Below, one piece after another: positions 1 to 7,017 of a DNA stretch of 64,000 nt. The stretch is from contig NZ_BGOW01000003.1 of assembly GCF_003851125.1 (NCBI RefSeq), positions 124,001 through 188,000 of the forward strand, read 5' to 3'. Position numbers and translations under genes: made by a program. This DNA is from Sulfuriferula multivorans. GTDB lineage: Bacteria > Pseudomonadota > Gammaproteobacteria > Burkholderiales > Sulfuriferulaceae. The notes under the pieces are model-generated. The model was given only the letters and a program-made list of their open reading frames with translations. It had not been told where the DNA came from and made no database searches. Positions within the stretch are counted from its first letter, which is position 1. Every line of letters begins with the position of its first letter.

Positions 1-1371
1 GACAATCGGGACCGGGTAATCACGGCCTATCGTCACCCCATACGCGTGCTGAAGATCCTCCGATAATAACCATGGTGTATGGATGTACCGCGCAGGCAAG
101 GCCGCCAATTCAGGCAGGTAGCGCTTGATGAATTTGCCCTCGGCGTCGAATTTTTCCGACTGGGTAATCGGGTTGAAAATACGGAACCACGGTTGCGCGT
201 CGCAGCCGGTGGAGGCCGCCCATTGCCAGCCGCCATTGTTGGCGGCGAGGTCGAAATCGATCAGCCGGTCGGCGAAATAGCGTTCGCCCAGACGCCAGTC
301 CACATGCAGGTCTTTCACCAGAAACGACGCCGCCACCATGCGCAGGCGGTTGTGCATGGTGCCGGTCTGGTTGAGCTGGCGCATCGCGGCGTCGACCAGC
401 GGGTAGCCGGTACGCGCTTCGCACCAGGCGGCAAAATGGCCCGCGGGATTCGGCCAGGCAATAACGTCGAATTCCGGCTTGTAGGAATGCCCGGCGGCCA
501 CGCGCGGATGGTGCCAAAGCACTTGCTGGTAAAACTCGCGCCAGATCAATTCCGACAGCCAGGTCTGCGCACCTTCTCCACCGCTGCCGTCTGCTGTGGT
601 CACCAATTGGCGGGTGGATACGGTGCCGAAGCGCAGGTGCACCGAAAGACAGGACGACCCTTCAAGTGCCGGGTAATCGCGCGCCGCCTTGTAGCGACCC
701 ATGCGCCCGATAAAATCTTCGAACAGACGCTGCGCTCCGGCGCTGCCGGCCTGAATGCCCAGCGCGTCCAGATTGGTGCGCGAAAACCCCATACTGTCGA
801 GGCTGGGCAGCGGCTGCGGCGGCATGGGTGCGAGCCGCTCCAGATAACGCGACACCGGGTAAGGCATGAGATAAAACGGTGAAAGTTTTTTCAGCCAGGC
901 GTTCTTGTAGGGCGTAAACACCCCAAACGGCTTGCCCGCCTGGGTGAGCACTTCATCGGTGTCGAAAATCACCTGATCCTTGAACGCGCGCAGTACCCGG
1001 CCGTTTTGTGACAACTGTTCGGCCACCTCGGCATCGCGGGCGATGGCGGCAGGCTCATAATCGCGGTTGCAGAATACGGCCTGGGCATTCAATGCGTGCG
1101 CCAGTTGCGGAATCAGCTCGCACGCCCGGCCATAACGCGTAATCAGGCTGCTGCCATGCGCCTCCAGCTCCAGCTTGAGTGCGTCCAAGCTCTCCCGGAT
1201 GAATTCCACACGGCGGTCGGCACGGTCGGGCAATGCATCGAGAATGTCCGTGTCGAAAATGAATACGGGTATCACGGCGCGGCTCGATTTCAGGGCATGA
1301 TAGAACGCGGCGTGGTCGTCCAGCCGCAGGTCGCGGCGCAACCAGACCAGCGCAGTGTCAAATTCGGGCAT
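1..1371 (-). CDS. phrB: Deoxyribodipyrimidine photolyase, 3' end cut by window edge
   Basis: Light-driven repair of cyclobutane pyrimidine dimers in cytoplasmic DNA, using reduced FAD and an antenna pigment. Reading leftward from the ATG at 1371 there are 457 uninterrupted codons. E. coli PhrB has about 470, so only the extreme C-terminus is missing. The start matches the N-terminal alpha/beta domain (WLRRDLRLDDH near residue 10). The FAD-binding domain carries MHNRLRMVAASFL near residue 338 and WQWAASTGCD near 380, both hallmarks of class I photolyases/cryptochromes. The ASTG..A.PWFRIFNP stretch is intact. It is divergent from yqgE with a 68-base gap. A cryptochrome-type role cannot be excluded from sequence alone, but a repair enzyme is the likeliest reading. 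Confidence 0.93.
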   Translation of the reverse strand, partial: MPEFDTALVWLRRDLRLDDHAAFYHALKSSRAVIPVFIFDTDILDALPDRADRRVEFIRESLDALKLELEAHGSSLITRYGRACELIPQLAHALNAQAVFCNRDYEPAAIARDAEVAEQLSQNGRVLRAFKDQVIFDTDEVLTQAGKPFGVFTPYKNAWLKKLSPFYLMPYPVSRYLERLAPMPPQPLPSLDSMGFSRTNLDALGIQAGSAGAQRLFEDFIGRMGRYKAARDYPALEGSSCLSVHLRFGTVSTRQLVTTADGSGGEGAQTWLSELIWREFYQQVLWHHPRVAAGHSYKPEFDVIAWPNPAGHFAAWCEARTGYPLVDAAMRQLNQTGTMHNRLRMVAASFLVKDLHVDWRLGERYFADRLIDFDLAANNGGWQWAASTGCDAQPWFRIFNPITQSEKFDAEGKFIKRYLPELAALPARYIHTPWLLSEDLQHAYGVTIGRDYPVPIV

Positions 1372-1401
1372 GCTATTTTGAAAAGTATTTATCAGGCTAA
1401 A

Positions 1402-1430
1402 TTGTGATTGATGCGCTAGGCCGTTACAAT
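1402..1430 (+). promoter_or_regulatory. Candidate sigma-70 promoter for the yqgE-ruvX-pyr genes
   Basis: TTGTGA (1402-1407) and TACAAT (1425-1430) are separated by 17 bases. The predicted transcription start falls at about 1437, only a few bases before the yqgE ATG at 1440, and there is no Shine-Dalgarno sequence. If this promoter is right, the message would be leaderless or nearly so. Confidence 0.35.
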
Positions 1431-1439
1431 TGAATTCAC

Positions 1440-2000
1440 ATGCAAACCGTTAACCTTACCGACCACTTCCTGATCGCCATGCCCAACATGGTCGACCCCA
1501 ATTTTTCCAAAACCCTGACCTATATCTGCGAGCACAACGAGGAAGGTGCGCTCGGTGTGATTGTGAATCGGCCTACCGATCTGGATATGGCGGCATTGTT
1601 CGACCAGATCGGCATCGAGCTGGAACGCACCGAACTGGCCGGGCAGGCCGTCTACTACGGTGGCCCGGTGCAGACCGAGCGCGGCTTTGTGCTGCACCAG
1701 CCGGCCGGGGAATGGCAGTCGACCATGGCGGTGAACGAGCGCCTTGGGCTGACCACCTCCAAAGACATTCTCGAAGCAGTCGGTCGCGGCCACGGCCCGG
1801 ACAAGCTGATGGTGTCGCTCGGTTATTCAGGCTGGTCGCCGGGGCAGCTGGAAGACGAACTCGGGCAAAACGCCTGGCTGTCGGTCAAGGCCGATCCGCA
1901 GGTGATTTTCGACTTGCCGGTGGAAGAGCGCCTGAATGCGGCGATGAAAATTCTCGGCATCGACTTTGCCATGCTGTCGGACGACGCGGGCCACGCCTGA
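1440..2000 (+). CDS. YqgE/AlgH family protein (UPF0301)
   Basis: 186 residues, the normal length for the YqgE/AlgH (DUF179) family. It shows the family N-terminus ([17 protein letters not shown]), the [11 protein letters not shown] strand and the [15 protein letters not shown] segment. The biochemical role is unsettled; the family is linked to alginate regulation in Pseudomonas only by the historical AlgH name. It is the first gene of a tight run: its TGA stop overlaps the ruvX ATG by one base, and pyrR and pyrB follow. The yqgE-ruvX-pyrR-pyrB order is common in beta- and gammaproteobacteria, which supports co-transcription with pyrimidine genes. The ATG at 1440 fits the family start, although no ribosome-binding site precedes it. 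Confidence 0.92.
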   Translation: MQTVNLTDHFLIAMPNMVDPNFSKTLTYICEHNEEGALGVIVNRPTDLDMAALFDQIGIELERTELAGQAVYYGGPVQTERGFVLHQPAGEWQSTMAVNERLGLTTSKDILEAVGRGHGPDKLMVSLGYSGWSPGQLEDELGQNAWLSVKADPQVIFDLPVEERLNAAMKILGIDFAMLSDDAGHA

Positions 2001-2440
2001 TGGGTTCGGGCAGCGTGCTGGGCTTCGACTTTGGCCTGAAACGCATCGGTGTGGCCGTCGGCACGCTGGAACTGAAACTTGCTCACCCGCTGGAAACCAT
2101 CGCCATTGAAACCACCGACGCGCGCTTTGCCCGCATCGGCAAGCTTATCGAGGAATGGCAGCCGGCGCTGGCCGTGGTCGGCATTCCGCACCGCGGCGAC
2201 GACAGCGCCCACGAATTTGCCCCCACCTGCCTGCGCTTCGCCCAGCGCCTCAAGGGACGCTTCGGCTTGAACGTGGCGCTGGTAGACGAAAGTTACAGTT
2301 CCGCTGCGGCCAGCTCCACACTGAACGAATCCGGCATACGCGGGCGCCGGCAAAAATCCGTGCTCGACCAGGTCGCCGCCCAGCACATCCTGCAACATTA
2401 TTTCGACGAACCCGATCATGCCCATCATTACCTTGCCTGA
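2000..2440 (+). CDS. ruvX: RuvX/YqgF RNase H-fold nuclease (pre-16S rRNA processing)
   Basis: 146 residues. RNase H-like nuclease implicated in 5' maturation of 16S rRNA and, by fold, in Holliday-junction resolution. The first catalytic motif is GFDFGLKRIGVAVG near residue 8. The middle motif VDESYSS and the C-terminal DQVAAQHILQHYF, with its conserved aspartate, are both present. The ATG at 2000 overlaps the yqgE stop, which fixes the start. The longer in-frame opening from 1712 lies entirely inside yqgE and is a shadow. The 3' end overlaps pyrR by 23 bases, indicating translational coupling. Confidence 0.93.
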   Translation: MGSGSVLGFDFGLKRIGVAVGTLELKLAHPLETIAIETTDARFARIGKLIEEWQPALAVVGIPHRGDDSAHEFAPTCLRFAQRLKGRFGLNVALVDESYSSAAASSTLNESGIRGRRQKSVLDQVAAQHILQHYFDEPDHAHHYLA

Positions 2441-2927
2441 CGCAGAAACGCTCGTCGCCCAACTGGCGGCGGCAATCAAACCCACGCTAACGCCCAACAC
2501 CGTGCTGGTGGGCATGTACACCGGCGGCGTGTGGGCAGCACAGCAAATGCACGCGCTGCTTGACCCGGACATGCCGCATGGCGACCTCGACATCTCCTTT
2601 TACCGCGACGACTTCGACCGCATCGGCCTGCACGCGCAGGTCAAGCCGACGCGCCTGCCGTTCGAGGTGGAAGGGCGCGACATCCTGCTGGTGGACGACG
2701 TGCTCTACACCGGCCGCTCGGTGCGCGCCGCCATGAACGCGCTGTTCGACTACGGCCGCCCGGCGCGCATCCGCCTTGCCGTGCTGGTGGACCGGGTGGG
2801 CGACCGCGAACTGCCGATCATGGCGGATTTTGTCGGCGCCACGGCAAGCGTCCCAGCGCACCAGCATATCCACCTTGTCCGCGACGACGCGGGCCGCCTC
2901 AAGCTCAAACTGGTTGATCTCAAATGA
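2418..2927 (+). CDS. pyrR: Bifunctional pyr regulator / uracil phosphoribosyltransferase PyrR
   Basis: 169 residues. PyrR converts uracil and PRPP to UMP, and in many bacteria it binds pyr mRNA to control attenuation. The PRPP-binding loop [19 protein letters not shown] lies near residues 90-108. The N-terminal region ([15 protein letters not shown]) and [15 protein letters not shown] match the family. It overlaps ruvX by 23 bases and pyrB by 4 bases (ATGA), so it is translated with the pyrimidine genes. I could not identify an attenuator hairpin upstream, so RNA-based control here is inferred from the family and not seen. Confidence 0.94.
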   Translation: MPIITLPDAETLVAQLAAAIKPTLTPNTVLVGMYTGGVWAAQQMHALLDPDMPHGDLDISFYRDDFDRIGLHAQVKPTRLPFEVEGRDILLVDDVLYTGRSVRAAMNALFDYGRPARIRLAVLVDRVGDRELPIMADFVGATASVPAHQHIHLVRDDAGRLKLKLVDLK

Positions 2928-3874
2928 CCCTGAACCCGCAACTCAACCAGGACGGCGCGCTCAAACATCTGCTGACCATAGACGGCCTGCCGCGCGCCAT
3001 CCTCACCCACATCCTGGACACCGCCGAGGGCTTCATCGCAGTCAGCGAGCAGGAGGTCAAAAAGGTGCCGCTACTGCGCGGCAAGGCGATTTTCAACCTG
3101 TTTTTCGAACCCTCGACGCGCACCCGCACCACCTTCGAAATCGCCGCCAAGCGCCTGTCCGCCGACGTCATCAATCTCAACATCAACGCCTCCAGCCAGA
3201 GCAAGGGCGAAACCCTGCTCGACACCGTGGACAACCTCGCCGCCATGCAGGCCGACATGTTCGTGGTGCGCCACGCGCAGAGCGGCGCCGCGCACATGAT
3301 TGCGCGCCACGTGGCGCCGCACATCCATGTCGTCAATGCCGGCGATGGCCGCCATGCCCACCCCACCCAAGGCTTGCTGGATATGTTCACCATCCGCAAA
3401 TACAAGGGTGAATTCCACAACCTGCGCGTCGCCATCGTCGGTGACGTGCTGCACTCGCGCGTGGCGCGCTCGCAAATCCACGCGCTGACCACGCTGGGCG
3501 TGCCCGAAGTGCGCGTGATCGCCCCCAAGACGCTGCTGCCCACCGGCGTCGAGCAGTTGGGCGTGCATGTCTACCACGAAATGGCGAAGGGGCTGAAAGA
3601 CGTCGACGTGGTCATCATGCTGCGCCTGCAAAACGAGCGCATGCGCGGCGCACTGCTGCCCAGTGCGCAGGAATATTTCAAATATTACGGCCTGACCCCG
3701 GACAAGCTGACGCTGGCCCGGCCCGACGCCATCGTCATGCACCCCGGCCCGATGAACCGCGGCGTCGAGATCGACTCGGCCGTGGCCGACGGCAAGCAAT
3801 CGGTCATCCTGCCGCAGGTAACTTACGGCATCGCCGTGCGCATGGCGGTAATGAGCATTCTGGCGGGGAATTGA
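2924..3874 (+). CDS. pyrB: Aspartate carbamoyltransferase catalytic subunit
   Basis: 316 residues. Catalyses carbamoyl phosphate + L-aspartate to N-carbamoyl-L-aspartate, the committed step of pyrimidine synthesis. The carbamoyl-phosphate motif [12 protein letters not shown] lies near residue 61, the catalytic HPTQGLLD near 147 and HPGPMNRG near 278. The start overlaps pyrR by four bases. No pyrI regulatory subunit is present. The next pyrimidine gene encodes a dihydroorotase-like protein without catalytic histidines. In Pseudomonas-type class A enzymes such a protein assembles with PyrB and is needed for activity, and the gene order here suggests the same arrangement. Confidence 0.96.
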   Translation: MTLNPQLNQDGALKHLLTIDGLPRAILTHILDTAEGFIAVSEQEVKKVPLLRGKAIFNLFFEPSTRTRTTFEIAAKRLSADVINLNINASSQSKGETLLDTVDNLAAMQADMFVVRHAQSGAAHMIARHVAPHIHVVNAGDGRHAHPTQGLLDMFTIRKYKGEFHNLRVAIVGDVLHSRVARSQIHALTTLGVPEVRVIAPKTLLPTGVEQLGVHVYHEMAKGLKDVDVVIMLRLQNERMRGALLPSAQEYFKYYGLTPDKLTLARPDAIVMHPGPMNRGVEIDSAVADGKQSVILPQVTYGIAVRMAVMSILAGN

Positions 3875-3926
3875 GATTGTCCCTGAATAATTCAGCACTG
3901 CGCTGGGGGCTGGTTGAGCGCCGCCT

Positions 3927-3998
3927 GGTAGGGTGCAATAAGCGCAGCGCATTGCACCGCATGCATTCGGCGCAATGCCCGTTGGTTATTGCCCTACC
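3927..3998. repeat. 72-bp imperfect palindromic repeat between pyrB and pyrC-like gene
   Basis: The outer arms GGTAGGGTGCAATAA (3927-3941) and TTATTGCCCTACC (3986-3998) are inverted copies differing by two inserted bases. The inner arms GCATTGCACCGCATGC and GCATTCGGCGCAATGC are also near-complementary, so the element can fold on itself almost throughout. It has the look of a REP- or MITE-type dispersed element, and I recall similar sequences scattered in proteobacterial genomes. The short open frame across it (3871-4062) is probably not a gene. Its position inside an operon could make a transcript hairpin that alters pyrC-like expression. Confidence 0.7.
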
Positions 3999-4058
3999 AT
4001 GTTCCAATTTTTGGGGTTCGGATACCAAAGGCTCGTTAATGAATAAGCTGAAAAAATC

Positions 4059-5357
4059 ATGAAAATCCACATCAAGAACGGTCGCCTGATCGACCCCAAG
4101 CACGGCCTCGACACCCACGCCGACCTCTATATCGCAGCCGGCAAAATCGCTGCCATCGGCAGCGCACCCAGGGACTTCCACGCCAACCGCGTGATCGACG
4201 CCAGCCACTGCATCGTCTGCCCCGGCCTGGTCGATCTCGCCGCGCGCCTGCGCGAACCGGGCTTCGAGTACAAGGCCACGCTCGAATCGGAAATGGATGC
4301 CGCGTGCGCCGGCGGCATCACCAGCCTGGCCTGCCCGCCCGACACCGACCCGCCGCTGGACGAACCCGGCCTGGTGGAGATGCTCAAGTTCCGCGCCCAG
4401 AATCTCAACCAGGCACGCGTCTATCCGATCGGCGCGCTGACCCAGAAATTGGAAGGAGCGCGCCTTACCGAAATGGCCGAGCTGCGCGACGCCGGCTGCG
4501 TGGGCTTCTCCCAGGCCGACGCCCCGATCACCGACACCCAGGTGCTGGTGCGCGCGCTGGAATACGCCGCCACCTTCGGCTTCACCGTATGGCTGCGCCC
4601 GCAGGACGCCTACCTCGCCAAAGGCGGTGTGGCGCACGACGGCTTCGTCGCCACGCGCCTGGGTTTGCCCGCCATCCCCACCAGTGCGGAGACCGTGGCG
4701 CTCGCCACCATCCTGCTGCTGGCCAGGGAAACCGGCGCGCGCGTGCACCTGTGCCGTCTTTCCGCCGCCGAGAGCCTGGCGATGGTGCGCACCGCCAAGG
4801 CCGAAGGCCTCAACGTAAGCTGCGACGTCGGCATCAACCACGTCCACCTCAGTGAAATGGACATCGGCTATTTCGACACCAACCACCATCTCGTGCCCCC
4901 GCTGCGCGGCCTGCGCGACCGCGACGCGATCCGCGCCGCACTCGCCGACGGCACCGTGGACGCGCTGTGCTCCGACCACACCCCGGTGGACGAAGACGGC
5001 AAGCAAATGCCCTTCGGCGAATCCGAACCCGGCGCCACCGGGCTGGAACTGTTGCTGCCACTGACGCTGAAATGGGCACGCGAAAACGGCATTCCGCTCA
5101 GCCAGGCACTGGCGCGCATCACCCATCAACCCGCCCATATCCTCGGCCTCGACGCCGGGCACCTGGCCATCGGCCATGCCGCGGACATCTGCGTGTTCGA
5201 CCCTGAAGCTACGTGGATAGTCGCCTCCAGCATACTCAAAAGTCAGGGCAAGAACACACCGTTTTTGGGTTATGAAATGCAGGGGCGGGTGCACGCCACG
5301 TTGGTGGAGGGGCATGTGGTGTTTGAGGGGGAGGAGAATGGGCAGAGGCGGAGGTAG
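4059..5357 (+). CDS. Dihydroorotase-like protein PyrC' (predicted non-catalytic)
   Basis: 432 residues with the amidohydrolase fold of type I dihydroorotases along its length. The metal-ligand histidines are gone. The usual D-x-H-x-H is DLAAR (residues 59-63), the usual H-C-E is RPQ at 180-182, and H-x-x-H-x-S is HLCRLS at 230-235. The aspartate of CSDHTPVD near 312 survives. In pseudomonads and relatives such a PyrC' is known to be inactive and to serve as the structural partner of PyrB in class A aspartate carbamoyltransferase. The location just after pyrB fits that role. A true dihydroorotase should therefore be encoded elsewhere in the genome. The ATG at 4059 has only a weak ribosome-binding site. 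Confidence 0.9.
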   Translation: MKIHIKNGRLIDPKHGLDTHADLYIAAGKIAAIGSAPRDFHANRVIDASHCIVCPGLVDLAARLREPGFEYKATLESEMDAACAGGITSLACPPDTDPPLDEPGLVEMLKFRAQNLNQARVYPIGALTQKLEGARLTEMAELRDAGCVGFSQADAPITDTQVLVRALEYAATFGFTVWLRPQDAYLAKGGVAHDGFVATRLGLPAIPTSAETVALATILLLARETGARVHLCRLSAAESLAMVRTAKAEGLNVSCDVGINHVHLSEMDIGYFDTNHHLVPPLRGLRDRDAIRAALADGTVDALCSDHTPVDEDGKQMPFGESEPGATGLELLLPLTLKWARENGIPLSQALARITHQPAHILGLDAGHLAIGHAADICVFDPEATWIVASSILKSQGKNTPFLGYEMQGRVHATLVEGHVVFEGEENGQRRR

Positions 5358-5474
5358 AATCCAGGTCGGCCCCGCACTGGCCCGCCCCGCAACCTGTCTC
5401 GCACCTTGTCAAGCAACCGGGGAGGCTGAATTGTGGTGCTCTGCCGGCGCTTTTTAGAGAGCCCATATATTACG

Positions 5475-6501
5475 TTAGCCCTTCCGGGAGTCGAAATGAA
5501 CTATCACGCTGAACTTGCTCTGATAAAACAGAACTTCGAGCAACTCCTCACGTTGTGTGACCCTAATTCGGCGTGCGATTGGCGTCCTAGCGAAAGTCAA
5601 CGCCTTGCCTACGTTCCACTCGCGGAACGTGTGCTCAGAGCAATAGACAGAGTGCGAAACCTCGAAAGACGAAAACTGTTACAGGAAGGGCAACCTCAGG
5701 AGTACGTCCCGCATTCAATTCTCTTTTATATCCGTGACCAAGTAGACCCACGTGTAAGTGCACTGAAAGAAGCCTTAGATCGCCTTGACCCAGATGGAGC
5801 CTTTGTTCGCCAGCTACTTGATGAACTTGATCACGTTACCTGCCCCGTGAATCAAACATTTGAAACTGGCATCGAACAAGTTCGAGAGCTAATTGATCGA
5901 AATCCCGATAGGGACTTTGATAGCTGGCTCAACCCTGACACTGCTTGCGAGGTTATTGACTCGTCATTGATTTCCTTCGATCCTGACTCATGGCTGGATC
6001 GCGCACGTGAATTGGCTCCGATTCGCACACACAAAAAAGATGTCCTGCTACCTAGCCATGTTCGGCTCCGCATCGAAGAACTCAATCGCGCATACGTCTT
6101 CGGTTGCTGGCTGTCCGTGCTTGCGCTCTCCCGCGCAATTTTGGAATATGCAGTCCTCGATAACATTCACAAATTCGACATCGCTCCAACTTGGCCAGCC
6201 GTGGGGCGAGATCCAAAAGGAAGGACGAAGAAGCTGGCTGATCTAATCGAGGATCTAACTCCGCATGTTCCGGCCCTCTCGAAAGGAATGGACAAGCTTC
6301 GAGACTATGGAAATGATTACATGCATCCAAAAAAGTCCCAGATGAGCAAGGAGACTTTGTTCCAATGCAAATCTGCGGCGAAGGACGCAGTGAAGACCGT
6401 AGTTGACGTCGTCGAGGGCCTATATCTTGTTCAAAAACCGGGCTAACCCGGCAGTCAACACGGACGCTGCGCGATTAAGCCGCGCAGCGCTTGTTACTAC
6501 G
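5475..6501 (+). mobile_element. Integron-type gene cassette (single orf plus attC)
   Basis: The left boundary is GTTAGCC at 5474-5480, with the crossover expected after the G. The right boundary is the core GTTATGT at 6501-6507, the last part of a complete attC. The inverse core GGCTAAC at 6441-6447 is the exact reverse complement of the left-hand GTTAGCC, which is what a circularised cassette predicts. The cassette is 1027 bp with one gene (5496-6446) whose stop codon lies inside the inverse core, as in classical cassettes. No integron integrase or attI was recognised in the window, so this looks like a cassette stranded at a secondary site or the remnant of an array. Confidence 0.8.
5496..6446 (+). 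CDS. Cassette-borne protein with DUF4145-like C-terminal domain
   Basis: 316 residues from the ATG at 5496, which has GGGAG five bases upstream. The longer opening from 5433 would cross the cassette boundary. The C-terminal third (about 210-310) has the helical pattern of DUF4145: an AYVFGCWLSVLALSRAILEYAV helix, then LADLIEDL, then LRDYGNDYMHP. The N-terminal two thirds are unrecognised and mostly alpha-helical. No membrane segment or signal peptide is present. DUF4145 proteins are often carried on mobile DNA and near restriction or phage-defence genes, but their biochemical function is not established. Base composition is visibly less GC-rich than the neighbouring pyr genes, consistent with acquisition. 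Confidence 0.75.
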   Translation: MNYHAELALIKQNFEQLLTLCDPNSACDWRPSESQRLAYVPLAERVLRAIDRVRNLERRKLLQEGQPQEYVPHSILFYIRDQVDPRVSALKEALDRLDPDGAFVRQLLDELDHVTCPVNQTFETGIEQVRELIDRNPDRDFDSWLNPDTACEVIDSSLISFDPDSWLDRARELAPIRTHKKDVLLPSHVRLRIEELNRAYVFGCWLSVLALSRAILEYAVLDNIHKFDIAPTWPAVGRDPKGRTKKLADLIEDLTPHVPALSKGMDKLRDYGNDYMHPKKSQMSKETLFQCKSAAKDAVKTVVDVVEGLYLVQKPG

Positions 6502-6507
6502 TTATGT
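6441..6507 (+). other. attC: attC recombination site (59-base-element type)
   Basis: 67 bp. It begins with the inverse core GGCTAAC and ends with the core GTTATGT. Between them is a perfect 9-bp stem, CGCTGCGCG (6464-6472) with CGCGCAGCG (6481-6489). Partly paired outer boxes (GTCAACA against TTGTTAC) flank it. The mispaired outer boxes and strong inner stem are the normal architecture of attC sites, which are recombined as folded single strands by IntI. Its size is at the short end of the known attC range. Confidence 0.82.
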
Positions 6508-6528
6508 TTATCCATAGGAGAGTCCTTA

Positions 6529-6903
6529 ATGCTAAAAATATCGAGAATTGCATTCCTTCCCGTTGGCCTTTGCGTCATATTACTTGCCGGTTGTGCTGTT
6601 GGGTGGACACGCCCCAACACTACTGAATCTGAGTTTAATCAGGATCGTTACGAATGCCAGCAACAAGCCGCGCAAATGTATCCTGTCATGATGGTTCAAA
6701 GAACTATTGGCGTTGGCTATCAGACTTCGGCTCAAACAAACTGCACCTCTTACGGATACAATACGAACTGCACTACAACTGGCGGGAACTATGTTCCACC
6801 TGCCACAGTAACTGAGGACGCAAACTCAAATAATCGCAATACCGCATTTAGCTCATGTCTGAACTCCAAAGGATATACGTTCAAAATGGAGTTCAAAAAA
6901 TAA
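6529..6903 (+). CDS. Small secreted lipoprotein of unknown function
   Basis: 124 residues. The signal peptide ends in the lipobox LLAGC (cysteine at about 22), so the mature protein should be lipid-anchored. It is rich in Asn, Thr and Tyr and carries further cysteines (ECQQQ, TNCTSYGYNTNCTT, SSCLNSKGYTF) that could form disulfides. The ATG at 6529 is preceded by AGGAGAG. The gene starts 28 bases after the attC crossover point, as a cassette gene would, but I see no second attC after its stop, only RAYT-associated repeats. It may be a cassette whose end was lost, or the resident gene beside which the cassette landed. No specific function can be assigned. Confidence 0.75.
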   Translation: MLKISRIAFLPVGLCVILLAGCAVGWTRPNTTESEFNQDRYECQQQAAQMYPVMMVQRTIGVGYQTSAQTNCTSYGYNTNCTTTGGNYVPPATVTEDANSNNRNTAFSSCLNSKGYTFKMEFKK

Positions 6904-6919
6904 TGCCCGAGGAATATCA

Positions 6920-6977
6920 GGGTCAGGTCTCAATACTCTTAGTTTAGTGAAGGAGCCGGGGTCAGGAGCCGGGGTCA
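6920..6977 (+). repeat. Direct repeats upstream of the REP-associated transposase
   Basis: GGAGCCGGGGTCA occurs twice in tandem (6952-6964 and 6965-6977). GGGTCAGGTCT occurs at about 6920-6930 and again at 6972-6982, the second copy running into TTGCATTA. Short GGGGTCAGGTCTTGCATT-like strings just before the gene are typical of sequences associated with RAYT transposases. No matching copy was found immediately downstream of the transposase gene. Confidence 0.6.
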
Positions 6978-7017
6978 GGTCTTGCATTAACACATCCCCC
7001 TCTGCCATACTCCTCCC

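Noticed and set aside
79-882. 267-codon plus-strand open frame at the left edge
   Set aside because: Antisense shadow of the photolyase gene, which has clear motifs along its whole length.
3871-4062. 63-codon open frame between pyrB and pyrC'
   Set aside because: It is formed mainly by the palindromic repeat and overlaps the end of pyrB; no protein features.
3804-5315. 503-codon minus-strand open frame across the pyrC' gene
   Set aside because: It lies wholly antisense to a recognisable protein, has His/Gln/Ala-rich composition typical of reversed GC-rich coding sequence and shows no family resemblance.
5358-5474. A preceding attC or attI before the cassette
   Set aside because: Only a weak GCTCT/AGAGC pairing is present; no inverse core complementary to a cassette and no recognisable attI features.
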